Below, in pieces: positions 1 to 8,019 of a stretch of DNA of 64,000 bases (its first letter is position 1; the number at the start of each line of letters is the position of its first letter). A model generated the notes under the pieces. That model did no database searches. It had not been told where the DNA came from and worked only from the letters and a program-made list of their open reading frames with translations. Source of the DNA: Dyella sp. BiH032 (GTDB taxonomy: Bacteria > Pseudomonadota > Gammaproteobacteria > Xanthomonadales > Rhodanobacteraceae); NCBI RefSeq assembly GCF_031954525.1, contig NZ_CP134867.1, positions 620,001 through 684,000 on the forward strand. Reading direction: 5' to 3'. Position numbers and translations under genes: made by a program.

Positions 1-118
1 CCATCGGGCGGCGCAGCAGGATCTGCGTGATCGACTGGTCGCCGCGCTGAATGGGGGTCTCCAGCGTGATCGTGGCGCCGTTGTCGGGCGAGGTGGTGGG
101 ATTGGTATTCTCGCTCAT
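1..118 (-). CDS. P2 gpE-like tail assembly protein (partial, 3' end outside window)
   Basis: Only the first ~39 residues are present; the gene reads left off the window. The start MSENTNP followed by ITLETPIQRGDQ and LLRRP resembles the N-terminus of P2 gpE. In P2 this protein is also made as a frameshifted E+E' form and acts as a tail assembly chaperone before the tape-measure gene T; the frameshift region would lie outside the window. It follows the tail tube gene as in P2, separated by a short gap with a GC-rich hairpin. Confidence 0.75.
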   Translation of the reverse strand, partial: MSENTNPTTSPDNGATITLETPIQRGDQSITQILLRRPM

Positions 119-141
119 GATTCTCTCCATGCAGGGGAAGG

Positions 142-163
142 GCCGCCGGGCACGGCCGGCGGC
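142..163. other. Intercistronic hairpin between FII and E
   Basis: Perfect 8-bp inverted repeat GCCGCCGG / CCGGCGGC with a 6-nt loop, in the gap between the tail tube gene and gpE. No U-run follows in the leftward direction, so an mRNA-stability or partial-attenuation role is more likely than a full terminator (inference). Confidence 0.5.
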
Positions 164-171
164 TAAGTGAG

Positions 172-681
172 TTACAGGCCGATCGCGCGGCGCTGCTCGG
201 CCAGGCGGTCCTTGCCGTCGACGATGAACACGAAGTTGAGCAGATCGATCTCGATCTTCGTGACGCCGTTGATCGAGAGCTTGTAGTAACTGCAGGTGGT
301 CGTGTACTTGTGCTCGGTGTTCTCGCCGGTCTTGGAGTCGCCGAACTCGATCTCCTTGTGGCGGCCACGAACCACCACCTCGACAGCATCGACGCCACCA
401 TCGTCGTCGTGCTGATACGCACCGGCGAAACGCACGAGAATGCCGGACGCGGAGGTGATGCCGTACTGCGACAAGGCCGAATCCAGTAGGCCGCCGCCGG
501 TCCACTCCAGGTGGATGACTTCCTGCCCCAGGTCGATTTCGACGGGACCATCCATGCCGCCGCCGCGCCACTCTTCCATCTTGCGGGAGAGCTTCGGCAG
601 GGTGATCGAAGCCACCAGGCCGACGTAGTTGTTGCCGTCGTTGAACACATTGAAATTCTTGAGCTTGCGCGGGAGCGCCAT
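172..681 (-). CDS. Phage major tail tube protein (P2 FII-like)
   Basis: 169 residues, the normal length for P2 gpFII (about 172). The N-terminus MALPRKLKNFNVFNDGNNY and the central VEIDLG...HLEWTGGG segment are typical of the contractile-tail tube family. The protein polymerises into the inner tube through which DNA passes, inside the FI sheath. It lies directly downstream of FI and upstream of E, the P2 order, and the start is the only suitable ATG. Expected in virions only. High confidence in family. Confidence 0.92.
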   Translation of the reverse strand: MALPRKLKNFNVFNDGNNYVGLVASITLPKLSRKMEEWRGGGMDGPVEIDLGQEVIHLEWTGGGLLDSALSQYGITSASGILVRFAGAYQHDDDGGVDAVEVVVRGRHKEIEFGDSKTGENTEHKYTTTCSYYKLSINGVTKIEIDLLNFVFIVDGKDRLAEQRRAIGL

Positions 682-710
682 GGCGGTGGTCCTCTAGGGT
701 GCGGTGATTG

Positions 711-731
711 CCGGCCACGCGCGGTGGCCGG
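711..731. other. Intercistronic hairpin between FI and FII
   Basis: Perfect 8-bp inverted repeat CCGGCCAC / GTGGCCGG with a 5-nt loop, between the sheath stop codon and the tube start. It has the same placement and style as the hairpins at 142 and 13052, in the gaps around highly expressed structural genes. Confidence 0.5.
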
Positions 732-737
732 ACGATT

Positions 738-1916
738 TCAGGCGTTGATCGCTGCGGCGAAATCGGACAGGAAGCGATCCGTGATGCGCTGACGCAGCTG
801 CAGGTTCTCCAGCGGCGGCACCGGCGTGTACTCGTAGTCGATCACGAGCTTGCCGCCCGCGAGGCTCGCCGGATCGTTCGCCGATTCCTGGTACCAGGCA
901 TTGGCGTCGATGATGTAGCCGCCGCTTTTGAGTTCGCGGAACTTGGCGTTGATGCCCTCGAGGATGTCCTTGACCAAGCTCGGGTACATGGGCTTGTCCA
1001 CCGCCCACATATGGCCTTCGGCGATCGTGTCGGCCAGCACCTGAGCCGTGCGCGTGGCCGACTCGAAAACGAACTTGGGCTCGTCCGAGCAGGTGCGATC
1101 ACCCCAGAACCGGAAGCCCTGGCTGTTGACCAGCGTGGTGACGCCCGCGGCGTTCAGCAGCCCGGCATCCGTCGATGGGTCCTGAAGATCCCAGCTCACG
1201 TCGATGCTGATGCCCGTGACGCCATTGACACCGACGTTCGAGAGCGTCTTCTGCCAGCCCTGCGCTTCGTCGATGGCCGCGCGCAAGCCGAGTGCATAGG
1301 CGACCGCCGGCACTTCCACCGTCTTGCTGGTCGCGTTATCCCAGGCCATGAAGTTCGGCCACAGAAGCATCACCTCGCGCTGGCTGAAGGTGGCCCGATA
1401 GGCGGTCGCCTCCGCCACGCTGGTCGCGCCATGCGCGTGTACATAGGCCATGCCGCGCAGCTTCTGCGCGATCGTCGCCAGGGCGACGGCGACCGCCTGC
1501 GTGTCGAGCCCGGGCGCGCCGATGATGCGCGGCTTCACGCCCAGGCGGCTCTGCGCCGCCAGAAGTGCCTGCGCGCCCGTGAGGCGCCCGTTGGCATCCG
1601 TGCCGCCGATCACGTTGGTGGCGGTGGCTGCTTCGTCGACGCCCTTGGCGACGCGCACGACCACCACGATCGGCTTGGTCTGCTGCGCGATCGCGTTCAG
1701 CGAGGTCGACAGCGTGCCGCCGGCGGCCGTACCGGCCTTGCCGAGGGCCGCAGCGACATCGGTCACCAGGACCGGCGTGTTGAGCGGGAACGTCGCCTGG
1801 TCTGCGTCCTCCCCGGTGGCCAAGAGGCCGATGACGGCGGTCGAGACGGTGGTGAAGGTGCGGCCGCCGTCCGTGACTTCGAGGACGCGTACGCCGTGGT
1901 GGTAATCGGTAGCCAT
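738..1916 (-). CDS. Phage tail sheath protein (P2 FI-like)
   Basis: 392 residues against about 396 for P2 gpFI. The opening MATDYHHGVRVLEVTDGGRT and the segments VIGLLATGEDAD and KPIVVVVRVAKG are characteristic of the Myoviridae sheath family. The sheath wraps the tail tube and contracts on infection. The gene follows baseplate gene W after a 23-bp gap and precedes FII. No truncation or frameshift is seen, so it looks functional. Confidence 0.95.
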   Translation of the reverse strand: MATDYHHGVRVLEVTDGGRTFTTVSTAVIGLLATGEDADQATFPLNTPVLVTDVAAALGKAGTAAGGTLSTSLNAIAQQTKPIVVVVRVAKGVDEAATATNVIGGTDANGRLTGAQALLAAQSRLGVKPRIIGAPGLDTQAVAVALATIAQKLRGMAYVHAHGATSVAEATAYRATFSQREVMLLWPNFMAWDNATSKTVEVPAVAYALGLRAAIDEAQGWQKTLSNVGVNGVTGISIDVSWDLQDPSTDAGLLNAAGVTTLVNSQGFRFWGDRTCSDEPKFVFESATRTAQVLADTIAEGHMWAVDKPMYPSLVKDILEGINAKFRELKSGGYIIDANAWYQESANDPASLAGGKLVIDYEYTPVPPLENLQLRQRITDRFLSDFAAAINA

Positions 1917-1939
1917 GATGGAACCTCTCTGGGTGGGCG

Positions 1940-2293
1940 CTACGCGCGCAGTTGCAGGGGAACGGTGAAGGCGGTGGCGGCGCTCGAGGCGCTGTCGCTG
2001 CGCGTGCCCTGAATGGTCACGATCAGTTGACCAGGCACATCGCCGAGGTCGATGTCGACGCTGGTCAGCCGTAGCCGCGGCTCCCAGCGCATGAGCGCGG
2101 TGGCGATCGCCGCGAACACGCGAAGGCGCGTGTTTCCGGTGAGCGGTTGGTCGATCAGCCGCGGCAAGAGCGAGCCGTAGTCCCGCCGCATAACGCGCGA
2201 GCCAAGCGGCGTGCCGAGGATGTCGCCGACGCTCTGCGCGAGGTGAGCGAGTCCCTCGATGGGCTTGCCGGTGTTGGCATCCATCCCGCGCAT
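1940..2293 (-). CDS. Baseplate protein (P2 gpW-like)
   Basis: 117 residues; P2 gpW is about 115. The motif SVGDILGTPLGSRVMRRDYGS followed by LIDQPL is the signature of the gpW/gp25 lysozyme-like baseplate wedge family. It sits immediately downstream of V (1-bp gap), so the two are probably translationally coupled. The first ATG fits P2 better than the internal one nine bases later, because P2 gpW also has a short lead-in before its Met-Asn. Confidence 0.92.
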   Translation of the reverse strand: MRGMDANTGKPIEGLAHLAQSVGDILGTPLGSRVMRRDYGSLLPRLIDQPLTGNTRLRVFAAIATALMRWEPRLRLTSVDIDLGDVPGQLIVTIQGTRSDSASSAATAFTVPLQLRA

Positions 2294-2294
2294 A

Positions 2295-2867
2295 TCAGCT
2301 CGCCACCGGCTCGCCGGATAGGCCAGGTCCGGGTTGGACGTTCTTGTGCGGATGTTTGACCAGGCTGACGCCGTTGGAAACCACGTCGACGCTGGCGGTC
2401 ACCTTTGCATCGACGGTCACGTCTTCCGTCACGTGCAGTTTGCCGATGATCTTCGTGTCGCCAGTGACCTCGATCCCGCCAGGAGCGGCGATCTTCACCC
2501 TGGCGCCGTCCGGTAAGGTGGCGCGCAAGAGATGGGCTTCGGGGTCGTACACCACCACCGCGCCGTCGTCGTATACCGCGCCGTGGGCGGAATCGCTGAA
2601 CCCGTCAGGCCGCCCGGCCACATCCGTGTAGAGCCCACGCAGGGCCACGCCACGTGCGGGATCGCCGCCCGGGCACAGCAGCATCACTTGCTCGCCGACA
2701 GAAGGTGCCCACCACGTGCGCGCTAAGCCGGCTCGGCCCTCGATCCACGGCACGGGGGGCGTAAGGAGTCCACCCACGCGCACACGGCACTTCGCTGCGG
2801 CGTGATCGACGGAATCGATCACGCCGCACCGAAGGAGGTTCTCTATCAGGCGCGGCAGGTCGGACAT
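2295..2867 (-). CDS. Baseplate spike protein (P2 gpV-like)
   Basis: 190 residues. The N-terminal DLPRLIENLLRCGVIDSVD and the OB-fold-like GGLLTPPVPW / LLCPGGDPARGVALRGLY segments match P2 gpV, the membrane-piercing tip of the contractile tail. Near the C-terminus KHPHKN provides the His-X-His pair that in this family binds iron at the spike apex. An ATG nine bases further upstream is possible, but MSDLPRL is the usual family start. It is the first gene of a V-W-FI-FII-E unit with a late-promoter site just upstream. Confidence 0.88.
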   Translation of the reverse strand: MSDLPRLIENLLRCGVIDSVDHAAAKCRVRVGGLLTPPVPWIEGRAGLARTWWAPSVGEQVMLLCPGGDPARGVALRGLYTDVAGRPDGFSDSAHGAVYDDGAVVVYDPEAHLLRATLPDGARVKIAAPGGIEVTGDTKIIGKLHVTEDVTVDAKVTASVDVVSNGVSLVKHPHKNVQPGPGLSGEPVAS

Positions 2868-2912
2868 GCATGGCATGCTGCCGATCCGCCGAACGCGCGC
2901 GCCATGGCGCGG

Positions 2913-2937
2913 GTGTGTACCGCGCCGGAGTTACACA
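2913..2937. promoter_or_regulatory. Putative phage late-activator binding site before gpV
   Basis: 25-bp imperfect palindrome of the form GTGTGTRC-N11-TACACA (here GTGTGTAC...TACACA). It lies 46 bp before the gpV start and is one of three copies with identical geometry (others at 7708 and 15108). P2-family late promoters are activated by Ogr at a TGT...ACA palindrome near -55; equating this motif with that site is inference. Confidence 0.6.
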
Positions 2938-2940
2938 GGG

Positions 2941-3651
2941 TCAGTCGTTCGGCTGTGGCGATCCGTAGACGTCCATGCGCACCTGAAACTGCTTCGTGGT
3001 CACGCGTCCGGCCGGGTCCATCAAATCGACGGTGACGACGAATATCACGTCGCCATGCAACACCGGATAGTTGCCGTTGTAGACGTAGCCCGACCCGTTG
3101 TAGATGTCCAGGATGCGATCCGCGTTCACAGGTTGGAACGAACCGGCGCCATTGTTTGTCGTGATATAGCCAGCCACAGCACCCGAGCCGGTGTAGCGGT
3201 TGACCGCAATGCCCGAAGATATCCGGACCTGATAAGAGCCCGCCGAGTTTGATCCCGTGACGAACTTCGAGGTGTTGACGGTCCACCATCCGCCGCCGCC
3301 CAGCACTTGCTGACGCAAATAGCCGTCCGGATTGAACATCAGGCGGAACTCGGCCGTGCCTAGCACCGCGACGCCGGACGTTGTTTCCTTATCGAAGCCA
3401 GCGGCGTCATGGTTGATCACCGACCAGTAATTGGCCGTGCCCTTCTTGGCCCACTTCGGCCCGTTGTCGGCTCCCGCCTGGTCGCGGAATCCAATGGCGT
3501 CACCCGGCGTGCCATACATCGCAGACGCGTAACGAAGGGTCGTGCCATCGGCACGCAGAAACCCCGTGGCTACGGGGCCGTCGCCCACTACATCCGGGTC
3601 GTAAAGATCATCGGTGTCTACACCGGCGCCGTTGCGATACCCGCTCGCCAT
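2941..3651 (-). CDS. Uncharacterised phage protein, putative fibre-associated or receptor-binding
   Basis: 236 residues, not recognised. Rich in Gly, Thr, Asn and Tyr with alternating beta-like segments (ATGFLRADGTTLRYASAMYG; GYLRQQVLGGGGWWTV), a composition usual for tail-fibre or head-decoration proteins. No signal peptide or membrane segment. Its ATG overlaps the stop of the preceding gene by one base (TAATG), so it is co-translated with the H-region genes. Gene order suggests an accessory of the tail fibre; that function is inferred from position only. Confidence 0.6.
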   Translation of the reverse strand: MASGYRNGAGVDTDDLYDPDVVGDGPVATGFLRADGTTLRYASAMYGTPGDAIGFRDQAGADNGPKWAKKGTANYWSVINHDAAGFDKETTSGVAVLGTAEFRLMFNPDGYLRQQVLGGGGWWTVNTSKFVTGSNSAGSYQVRISSGIAVNRYTGSGAVAGYITTNNGAGSFQPVNADRILDIYNGSGYVYNGNYPVLHGDVIFVVTVDLMDPAGRVTTKQFQVRMDVYGSPQPND

Positions 3652-4016
3652 TAGCCGGCTACCTCCGCTGATGCGGCCTTCGCTGCCGCGCGCTCATTGA
3701 ACAGGGTGTCATAGGCCGCCTTGATGATCATCGCCATGCCGGCAGCTGACACCTTTGACAGGTCCACCCCGGTCACCGGGTCATTTCCGATCCCAAGGCA
3801 GCGGGTGGCGATCTCATCGACCGTCACCTGCAACACGTCGTAGTCGCCAGCGGTTGCTTGGAACGTACCGTTGACGAAGATGGACTCGCGAGCCTGGAAG
3901 GATATCCACGCCGCGCCTGATTGCGGGTTGTAGAACAGGTGCGTCTGTTCCGCGATCATTTCCGCCGTGATGCCGGCAGCGAGCGCGCGGATGCGGGCAT
4001 TGGCTGATTCGGTCAT
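3651..4016 (-). CDS. Uncharacterised phage protein downstream of tail fibre
   Basis: 121 residues, mostly alpha-helical by composition, not recognised. It begins MTESANARIRALAAGITAEM and ends in an Ala-rich tail. The start codon overlaps the tail-fibre stop as ATGA (4013-4016), and its own stop overlaps the next start. A longer reading to 4253 exists but would run far into the fibre gene. In P2 this slot holds gpG, a fibre assembly chaperone; no sequence match to gpG was evident, so a chaperone role is a positional guess. Confidence 0.6.
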   Translation of the reverse strand: MTESANARIRALAAGITAEMIAEQTHLFYNPQSGAAWISFQARESIFVNGTFQATAGDYDVLQVTVDEIATRCLGIGNDPVTGVDLSKVSAAGMAMIIKAAYDTLFNERAAAKAASAEVAG

Positions 4017-6094
4017 TGACTCTTCTCCCTCTTGTTGATGAGCCGCTCCAAGGCGGCAATGCGCTTTTCGTGCTCGGTGAGATGGAGCGCGTTGTCCATC
4101 GACGCCTCGAGGGCCACGCCAGCCTTGTCGACAGCGAGCAAGCCGCTCAGGCGGCCGCGATGAGGGCCACGAAGAACGTGATGCGGCGCGTGCCTCGCGA
4201 GGCGTTGTGCCACAACGCCAACGTCTCGCGCGCCATCCGCCACCCTGGTCCACTCCGAAAACATGCGGGCCAGCGTCAGCGCCAAGCCGCGTTTGACCGC
4301 CCGGGGCTTGATGTCAGTCTTCAACCGGCGATCTGAGTACTGGAACCCACCATTCGCTATAACGGCACCGCCATCGGTAATGCGAGCAACGACGGCGTTG
4401 TATGCGTTGTTGACGATTTCCAGGTCGCCGTTACTCGGGTTGGTCCGCAGGTATTTGGATACCCCGCTGGTGCTGCCGATACGCAAATTTCCGCCGTTCG
4501 ACACGTACACTGCTGAAGTGCTTGAGCTGATGCTCCGGATATCGCCGTTCCAGTTAAGCGTGTAATAGCTGTTCGCGTTTCCGCGCGAGATGTTGCAGAT
4601 GTCGTCACCGGAACCGTTCAACCCGTGAATGAACATGGTCCCGCCAGCGCCCATACCGGTGAAGCGAAGCGGAGCCACCGAAGTGAATGTGGTGTCGTCG
4701 GTGTTGAAGGTAGCCTTGCCGGCCAAGACCGTAAAACCCTGGCCAAACGTCCATGGCGAGGTGGTCTGTAGTCCTACGTAGGCGCTATTTGCGGGATTGA
4801 CGCCGTCGATGTTGATGCCGTTCGTATAGCGAAACAGGACTCGACCCGCGCCGCTTCCGACGTCCACGTCGAGCGGGTAGCCGCTGGTTGCGTTTGGACC
4901 AACCATTACGCTCGTGGCGCTCAGCGATCCCGTGAGCTTGCCACCGGATAGGTTGAGCTTTTGGGCGAGCGCGTTCGTGACTGTGGTTGCGAAGTTGGGG
5001 TCATCGCCCATCGCATCCGCGAGTTCTTTCAGCGTATCCAAGGCGCCGGGCGCACCATTGATCAGACCGTTGACGGCCGCGCTGATCTGCGCGGCAACGG
5101 CTGCCGGCGTGGTCTTTGCGTCGAGCGCAGCCTGCAGACCGTTGATATCGCTGATTGGGTGCGAATGCTGCTTGGCGGCCGCGCCGATATCGGCGAGCAC
5201 GTCGGCCGGTGCACGCGGCACCATCGGATTCGCGCCGGCGCCCATCAGGAAGTAGCCTGCGGGCAAGCTGGCGATGCCAGTGCCGCCGCGCGCAACCACC
5301 AGCGTGCCGGACGTGATGTCCGCGGCGCTGTGCTGGTGAGGCGACGGGGTGAAGTCGGTCGGCACGCCGGTCAGGTTCGACCAGGCGCGGTAGAAGCTGC
5401 CGTGCTGGCCGTCCAGCAAGTCCGCGTCCAAGCCGTTGCCGGCGCCTTCGTCCTTGAGGGCCGCCGACTTGATCGCCAGCGCGGTCCGAAAAACGGCGGC
5501 GTTGGCCGCGGTGAGCAGCCCCTTCACGAACGTGGACGGTGCCCCAAGTCCGAGGCGGGCGTTCAGGGCCGCGAGAAGCCCTTTAGGCGTGACGGCGCGC
5601 TGGGCATCGTTGCCGGCGGTCGTTTCGTCGTCGGTGGCGAGTTCCACGACGCCAAGTAGCTCGGTAGTCGCCGGGTTGAGCTGGAAGTCCGTGTCGCCGA
5701 ACGTGATCGATGTGGCGTCGATATCGGCGAACTGCACGTCCATGGCGAGCAACATCGTGGCTTGTGCGCTTTTCTCCACCACCACGGCGGCCTGCCCGTA
5801 CAGCGCGAACAGGGTGCCGTCCTGCAGATAGAAGCCGACGCCGCGAACGCTGTACGTATCGGACCCGCTGTCCCGGATCGTCACATGGATCGTGTCGGCC
5901 GCTGCGGCGCCGCCGGCAATGGTCGCGATTCGCTTGATTTCGCCCGGCAACTGCGCTTCGTTGCCGGTCGGGGCGAAGACCGCGGCCGTTACGCCCACGG
6001 TGTCCAGCACGATCGGGAGCGTGCCGTTCCTCTTCGCGTTCACCAGTGCGGCGCGGCCGGCTGGGGTCACAAGGAGTTTCAGGGCTGCGGTCAT
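4013..6094 (-). CDS. Phage tail fibre with C-terminal S74 self-cleaving chaperone domain (P2 gpH-like position)
   Basis: 693 residues. The N-terminus (KLLVTPAGRAALVNAKRNGTLPIVLDTVGV) is a P2-type baseplate-attachment domain. It is followed by a phage tail repeat (VVELATDDETTAGNDAQRAVTP), low-complexity shaft and a C-terminal SDRRLK motif at Ser587/Lys592. Ser and Lys five apart are the catalytic pair of S74 intramolecular chaperones, which trimerise the fibre and then cut themselves off. Start chosen at 6094 because ATG overlaps the gpI stop as ATGA; a longer in-frame reading upstream is the shadow of gpI. Likely receptor-binding protein. Confidence 0.88.
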   Translation of the reverse strand: MTAALKLLVTPAGRAALVNAKRNGTLPIVLDTVGVTAAVFAPTGNEAQLPGEIKRIATIAGGAAAADTIHVTIRDSGSDTYSVRGVGFYLQDGTLFALYGQAAVVVEKSAQATMLLAMDVQFADIDATSITFGDTDFQLNPATTELLGVVELATDDETTAGNDAQRAVTPKGLLAALNARLGLGAPSTFVKGLLTAANAAVFRTALAIKSAALKDEGAGNGLDADLLDGQHGSFYRAWSNLTGVPTDFTPSPHQHSAADITSGTLVVARGGTGIASLPAGYFLMGAGANPMVPRAPADVLADIGAAAKQHSHPISDINGLQAALDAKTTPAAVAAQISAAVNGLINGAPGALDTLKELADAMGDDPNFATTVTNALAQKLNLSGGKLTGSLSATSVMVGPNATSGYPLDVDVGSGAGRVLFRYTNGINIDGVNPANSAYVGLQTTSPWTFGQGFTVLAGKATFNTDDTTFTSVAPLRFTGMGAGGTMFIHGLNGSGDDICNISRGNANSYYTLNWNGDIRSISSSTSAVYVSNGGNLRIGSTSGVSKYLRTNPSNGDLEIVNNAYNAVVARITDGGAVIANGGFQYSDRRLKTDIKPRAVKRGLALTLARMFSEWTRVADGARDVGVVAQRLARHAPHHVLRGPHRGRLSGLLAVDKAGVALEASMDNALHLTEHEKRIAALERLINKREKSQ

Positions 6095-6642
6095 GCGGCG
6101 GCATCCACGGTAAGGGTGAGTCGGGCGTAGGTGCAGGCGCGGGCGACGGCGACAACGCCGACGCCGGCGTAGAACGACACGCCCTGGGTAAAGGTGAAAT
6201 GGCTGCGGACAGGCTTGGTGCGCTCGACCTCGGCGATCACGTCGTCCACGAACTGCGCGGACGCGGTGTCCCCGCCGCGACCGGAAAGGGTGAGCAACAT
6301 GTCGAAGGTGTGCGGCTTGCCCGGGGGCGTGGTCTGCCACCACTCCGTAAGCTCCACCGCGCCGCCGAAGGACGCGATCACATCGCGAACGCTCTTGACG
6401 GTGCCCTTGTGCCGTTGAATCTCGATGGCGGCCGCCACGCGTGCGCGCTTCACTTCAATCGGCCAATAGCTTTTCCAGGCGTCGATGCTGAGCGCCCAGG
6501 CAAGCCAGGGAAGGAGGTTTTCCGGGCACGTCCACGGATTCCACAGATCGCGCAGCGGCGTGGGTACGTCGCCAACGCGGGCCGTGGCCGCCTCGATGGC
6601 GCGCTCGCCCGGCCGGGCGTTGGGAGGCAGGAGGCTATTCAT
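6091..6642 (-). CDS. Phage tail protein I (P2 gpI-like)
   Basis: 183 residues from the ATG at 6642, beginning MNSLLPPNARPGERAIEAATARV. The segments LWNPWTCPENLLPWLAWALSID and WPIEVKRARVAAAIEIQRHKGTVKSV are diagnostic for gpI, which links the baseplate to the tail fibre. The start overlaps the gpJ stop by a few bases and the stop overlaps the fibre start (ATGA). A longer reading to 6711 adds an Arg/Thr-rich shadow of gpJ and was not used. Confidence 0.92.
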   Translation of the reverse strand: MNSLLPPNARPGERAIEAATARVGDVPTPLRDLWNPWTCPENLLPWLAWALSIDAWKSYWPIEVKRARVAAAIEIQRHKGTVKSVRDVIASFGGAVELTEWWQTTPPGKPHTFDMLLTLSGRGGDTASAQFVDDVIAEVERTKPVRSHFTFTQGVSFYAGVGVVAVARACTYARLTLTVDAAA

Positions 6643-7639
6643 CGACACCCCCCGGAAGAATGGTGACGTCGCTGTCCGGGCAGTACGCCGCCTGGTTGCG
6701 GTCGACGACAATGTTGCCCAGCGGCTCCGTCAGCTCGACGCGCTGCACGCCGTCACTGTGCAAGGCGGCGTAGATGCCGCTAAGCGTCACGTCGCGGCCG
6801 AGGCGGTGCGATTCTTCACGGTAGTCGTCCAGGCGCTTGCGCGAGGCCGCAATCACGACGCTGCTGTCCGGACCGGCGTAGGTATAGATCTTGGCCGTTA
6901 CCTTGTAGGGGATGATCGTCGCGCCCTGGATCGTCACGTGATCGGTCATGGGCCGCGTGTTGTCCGCGCTGACGGCGGCGGCGACCGTGTCGAGCAGTGC
7001 CTGCGAGGGCGTGCCATCGGCATCACGGGAGAGCACGGTGACGGTCACGTCGCCCGGCCACTTCGCTGCGTCCAGGACGGACTGCATGGCGGCGACCAGC
7101 TCGGCGCTCGCGCCGTGGGCCGCCAGAACGGCATAGACGAGCGCCTTGATGTCGTCGGGGTCTGGACTGGTCGCGCTGGCGTCCAGCACGCCCGGCGCCG
7201 CGGACAGCGCGTGGAAGATATAGGCGCCTTCGGGACCGGCGACCGAGTAGCCTTCGGGCGCGAGGGTGATGCGCCGACGGTAATCCGGATCGCTTTCCAT
7301 CGTTGGCGGTATGGAATGCTCCGGATCACCCGGATCGAGCTGCATGCGCGTGACACCGAGCAGTGCGCCGAGATTGTCGAGGTCCGACTTCTCGGCGTAC
7401 GCCAACATCACGGCGCGCGCCGCGCTATTTACCCGCTGCCGAAGGATCAGCTCGCGATAGGCGACAATCTGCAGCACCTTGTAGACGGGGTCCGACTCGA
7501 CCAGAGCGGTAAAGGCGTTGTCGGCGCTGCGGCTCTGCAGGTCAGCGAGCATCTCGGCGAAGATTTGCTCGAAGCTCAGCGCCTCGATCACGCTGGGCGC
7601 GGGAAGGCGGGACAGATCGACGGCGGTGTAACCGGGCAT
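6635..7639 (-). CDS. Baseplate assembly protein J (P2 gpJ-like)
   Basis: 334 residues; P2 gpJ is about 302. Starts MPGYTAVDLSRLPAPSVIEALSFEQI, the standard gpJ opening, and continues with AYREL.LRQRVNSAARAVMLAYA and DVTLSGIYAALHSDGVQRVEL. It forms the baseplate edge with gpI and gpW. In-frame ATGs at 7672 and 7738 are possible, but family alignment favours 7639. It is the first gene of the J-I-H unit. In P2 V and W precede J; here the Com-methyltransferase pair sits upstream and V/W lie downstream. Confidence 0.9.
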   Translation of the reverse strand: MPGYTAVDLSRLPAPSVIEALSFEQIFAEMLADLQSRSADNAFTALVESDPVYKVLQIVAYRELILRQRVNSAARAVMLAYAEKSDLDNLGALLGVTRMQLDPGDPEHSIPPTMESDPDYRRRITLAPEGYSVAGPEGAYIFHALSAAPGVLDASATSPDPDDIKALVYAVLAAHGASAELVAAMQSVLDAAKWPGDVTVTVLSRDADGTPSQALLDTVAAAVSADNTRPMTDHVTIQGATIIPYKVTAKIYTYAGPDSSVVIAASRKRLDDYREESHRLGRDVTLSGIYAALHSDGVQRVELTEPLGNIVVDRNQAAYCPDSDVTILPGGVDE

Positions 7640-7707
7640 GGCCTTGGCGTTCTCGGTGAGGTCTCGCCGCATGCTGCGAGTGGCTCTTCCGTACTGCGAC
7701 CCATCCG

Positions 7708-7732
7708 GTGTGTGCGGTGATTGCTCTACACA
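7708..7732. promoter_or_regulatory. Putative phage late-activator binding site before gpJ
   Basis: Second copy of the 25-bp GTGTGTRC-N11-TACACA palindrome (here GTGTGTGC...TACACA), 69 bp before the gpJ start and just upstream of the oppositely oriented com gene. The spacing of the TGT and ACA triplets (14 nt) is exactly that of the copies at 2913 and 15108. Confidence 0.6.
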
Positions 7733-7779
7733 TGGCACCGCGCTACGTACCCACGCTGCGCGGGCACCATGCGCGCCCT

Positions 7780-8019
7780 ATGCATGACATCCGCTGCTCA
7801 CGCTGTGCCCGCCTACTCGCACGCTTTGACGCATTCGCGGCGATCGAGATCAAGTGCCCCCGTTGCGGGGTCATCAATTCATTGAGGGCCGTTCCGAGCC
7901 CCCTGCCAGAGCGCCAGGGAGCCGCCATCGGAACCGCTCATGACCACTCGCCACACGACTGCACTCCCCTACGTGATTCACCGCGGCGACGCGCTGCGCA
8001 TCCTTCGCGAACTCCCTGA
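7780..8019 (+). CDS. com: Com-like zinc-finger translational regulator
   Basis: 79 residues. MHDIRCSRCARLL...IEIKCPRCGVIN carries Cys6-X2-Cys9 and Cys26-X2-Cys29, the zinc knuckle pair of the phage Mu Com family. In Mu, Com binds mom mRNA and opens its ribosome site so that the DNA-modification gene is translated. Here the reading frame overlaps the next gene, a DNA methyltransferase, by 80 bp, the same kind of overlap as com-mom. No clear Shine-Dalgarno sequence is visible. Upstream in-frame ATGs were rejected because homology begins at MHDIRC. Confidence 0.85.
   Translation: MHDIRCSRCARLLARFDAFAAIEIKCPRCGVINSLRAVPSPLPERQGAAIGTAHDHSPHDCTPLRDSPRRRAAHPSRTP

Noticed and set aside
708..2012. 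434-residue rightward open frame over the sheath gene
   Set aside because: Antisense shadow of FI: no family similarity, His/Arg-rich composition, no ribosome site.
6095..6343. 83-residue N-terminal extension of the tail fibre reading frame
   Set aside because: It is Arg/His-rich shadow sequence of gpI; the real start overlaps the gpI stop as ATGA.
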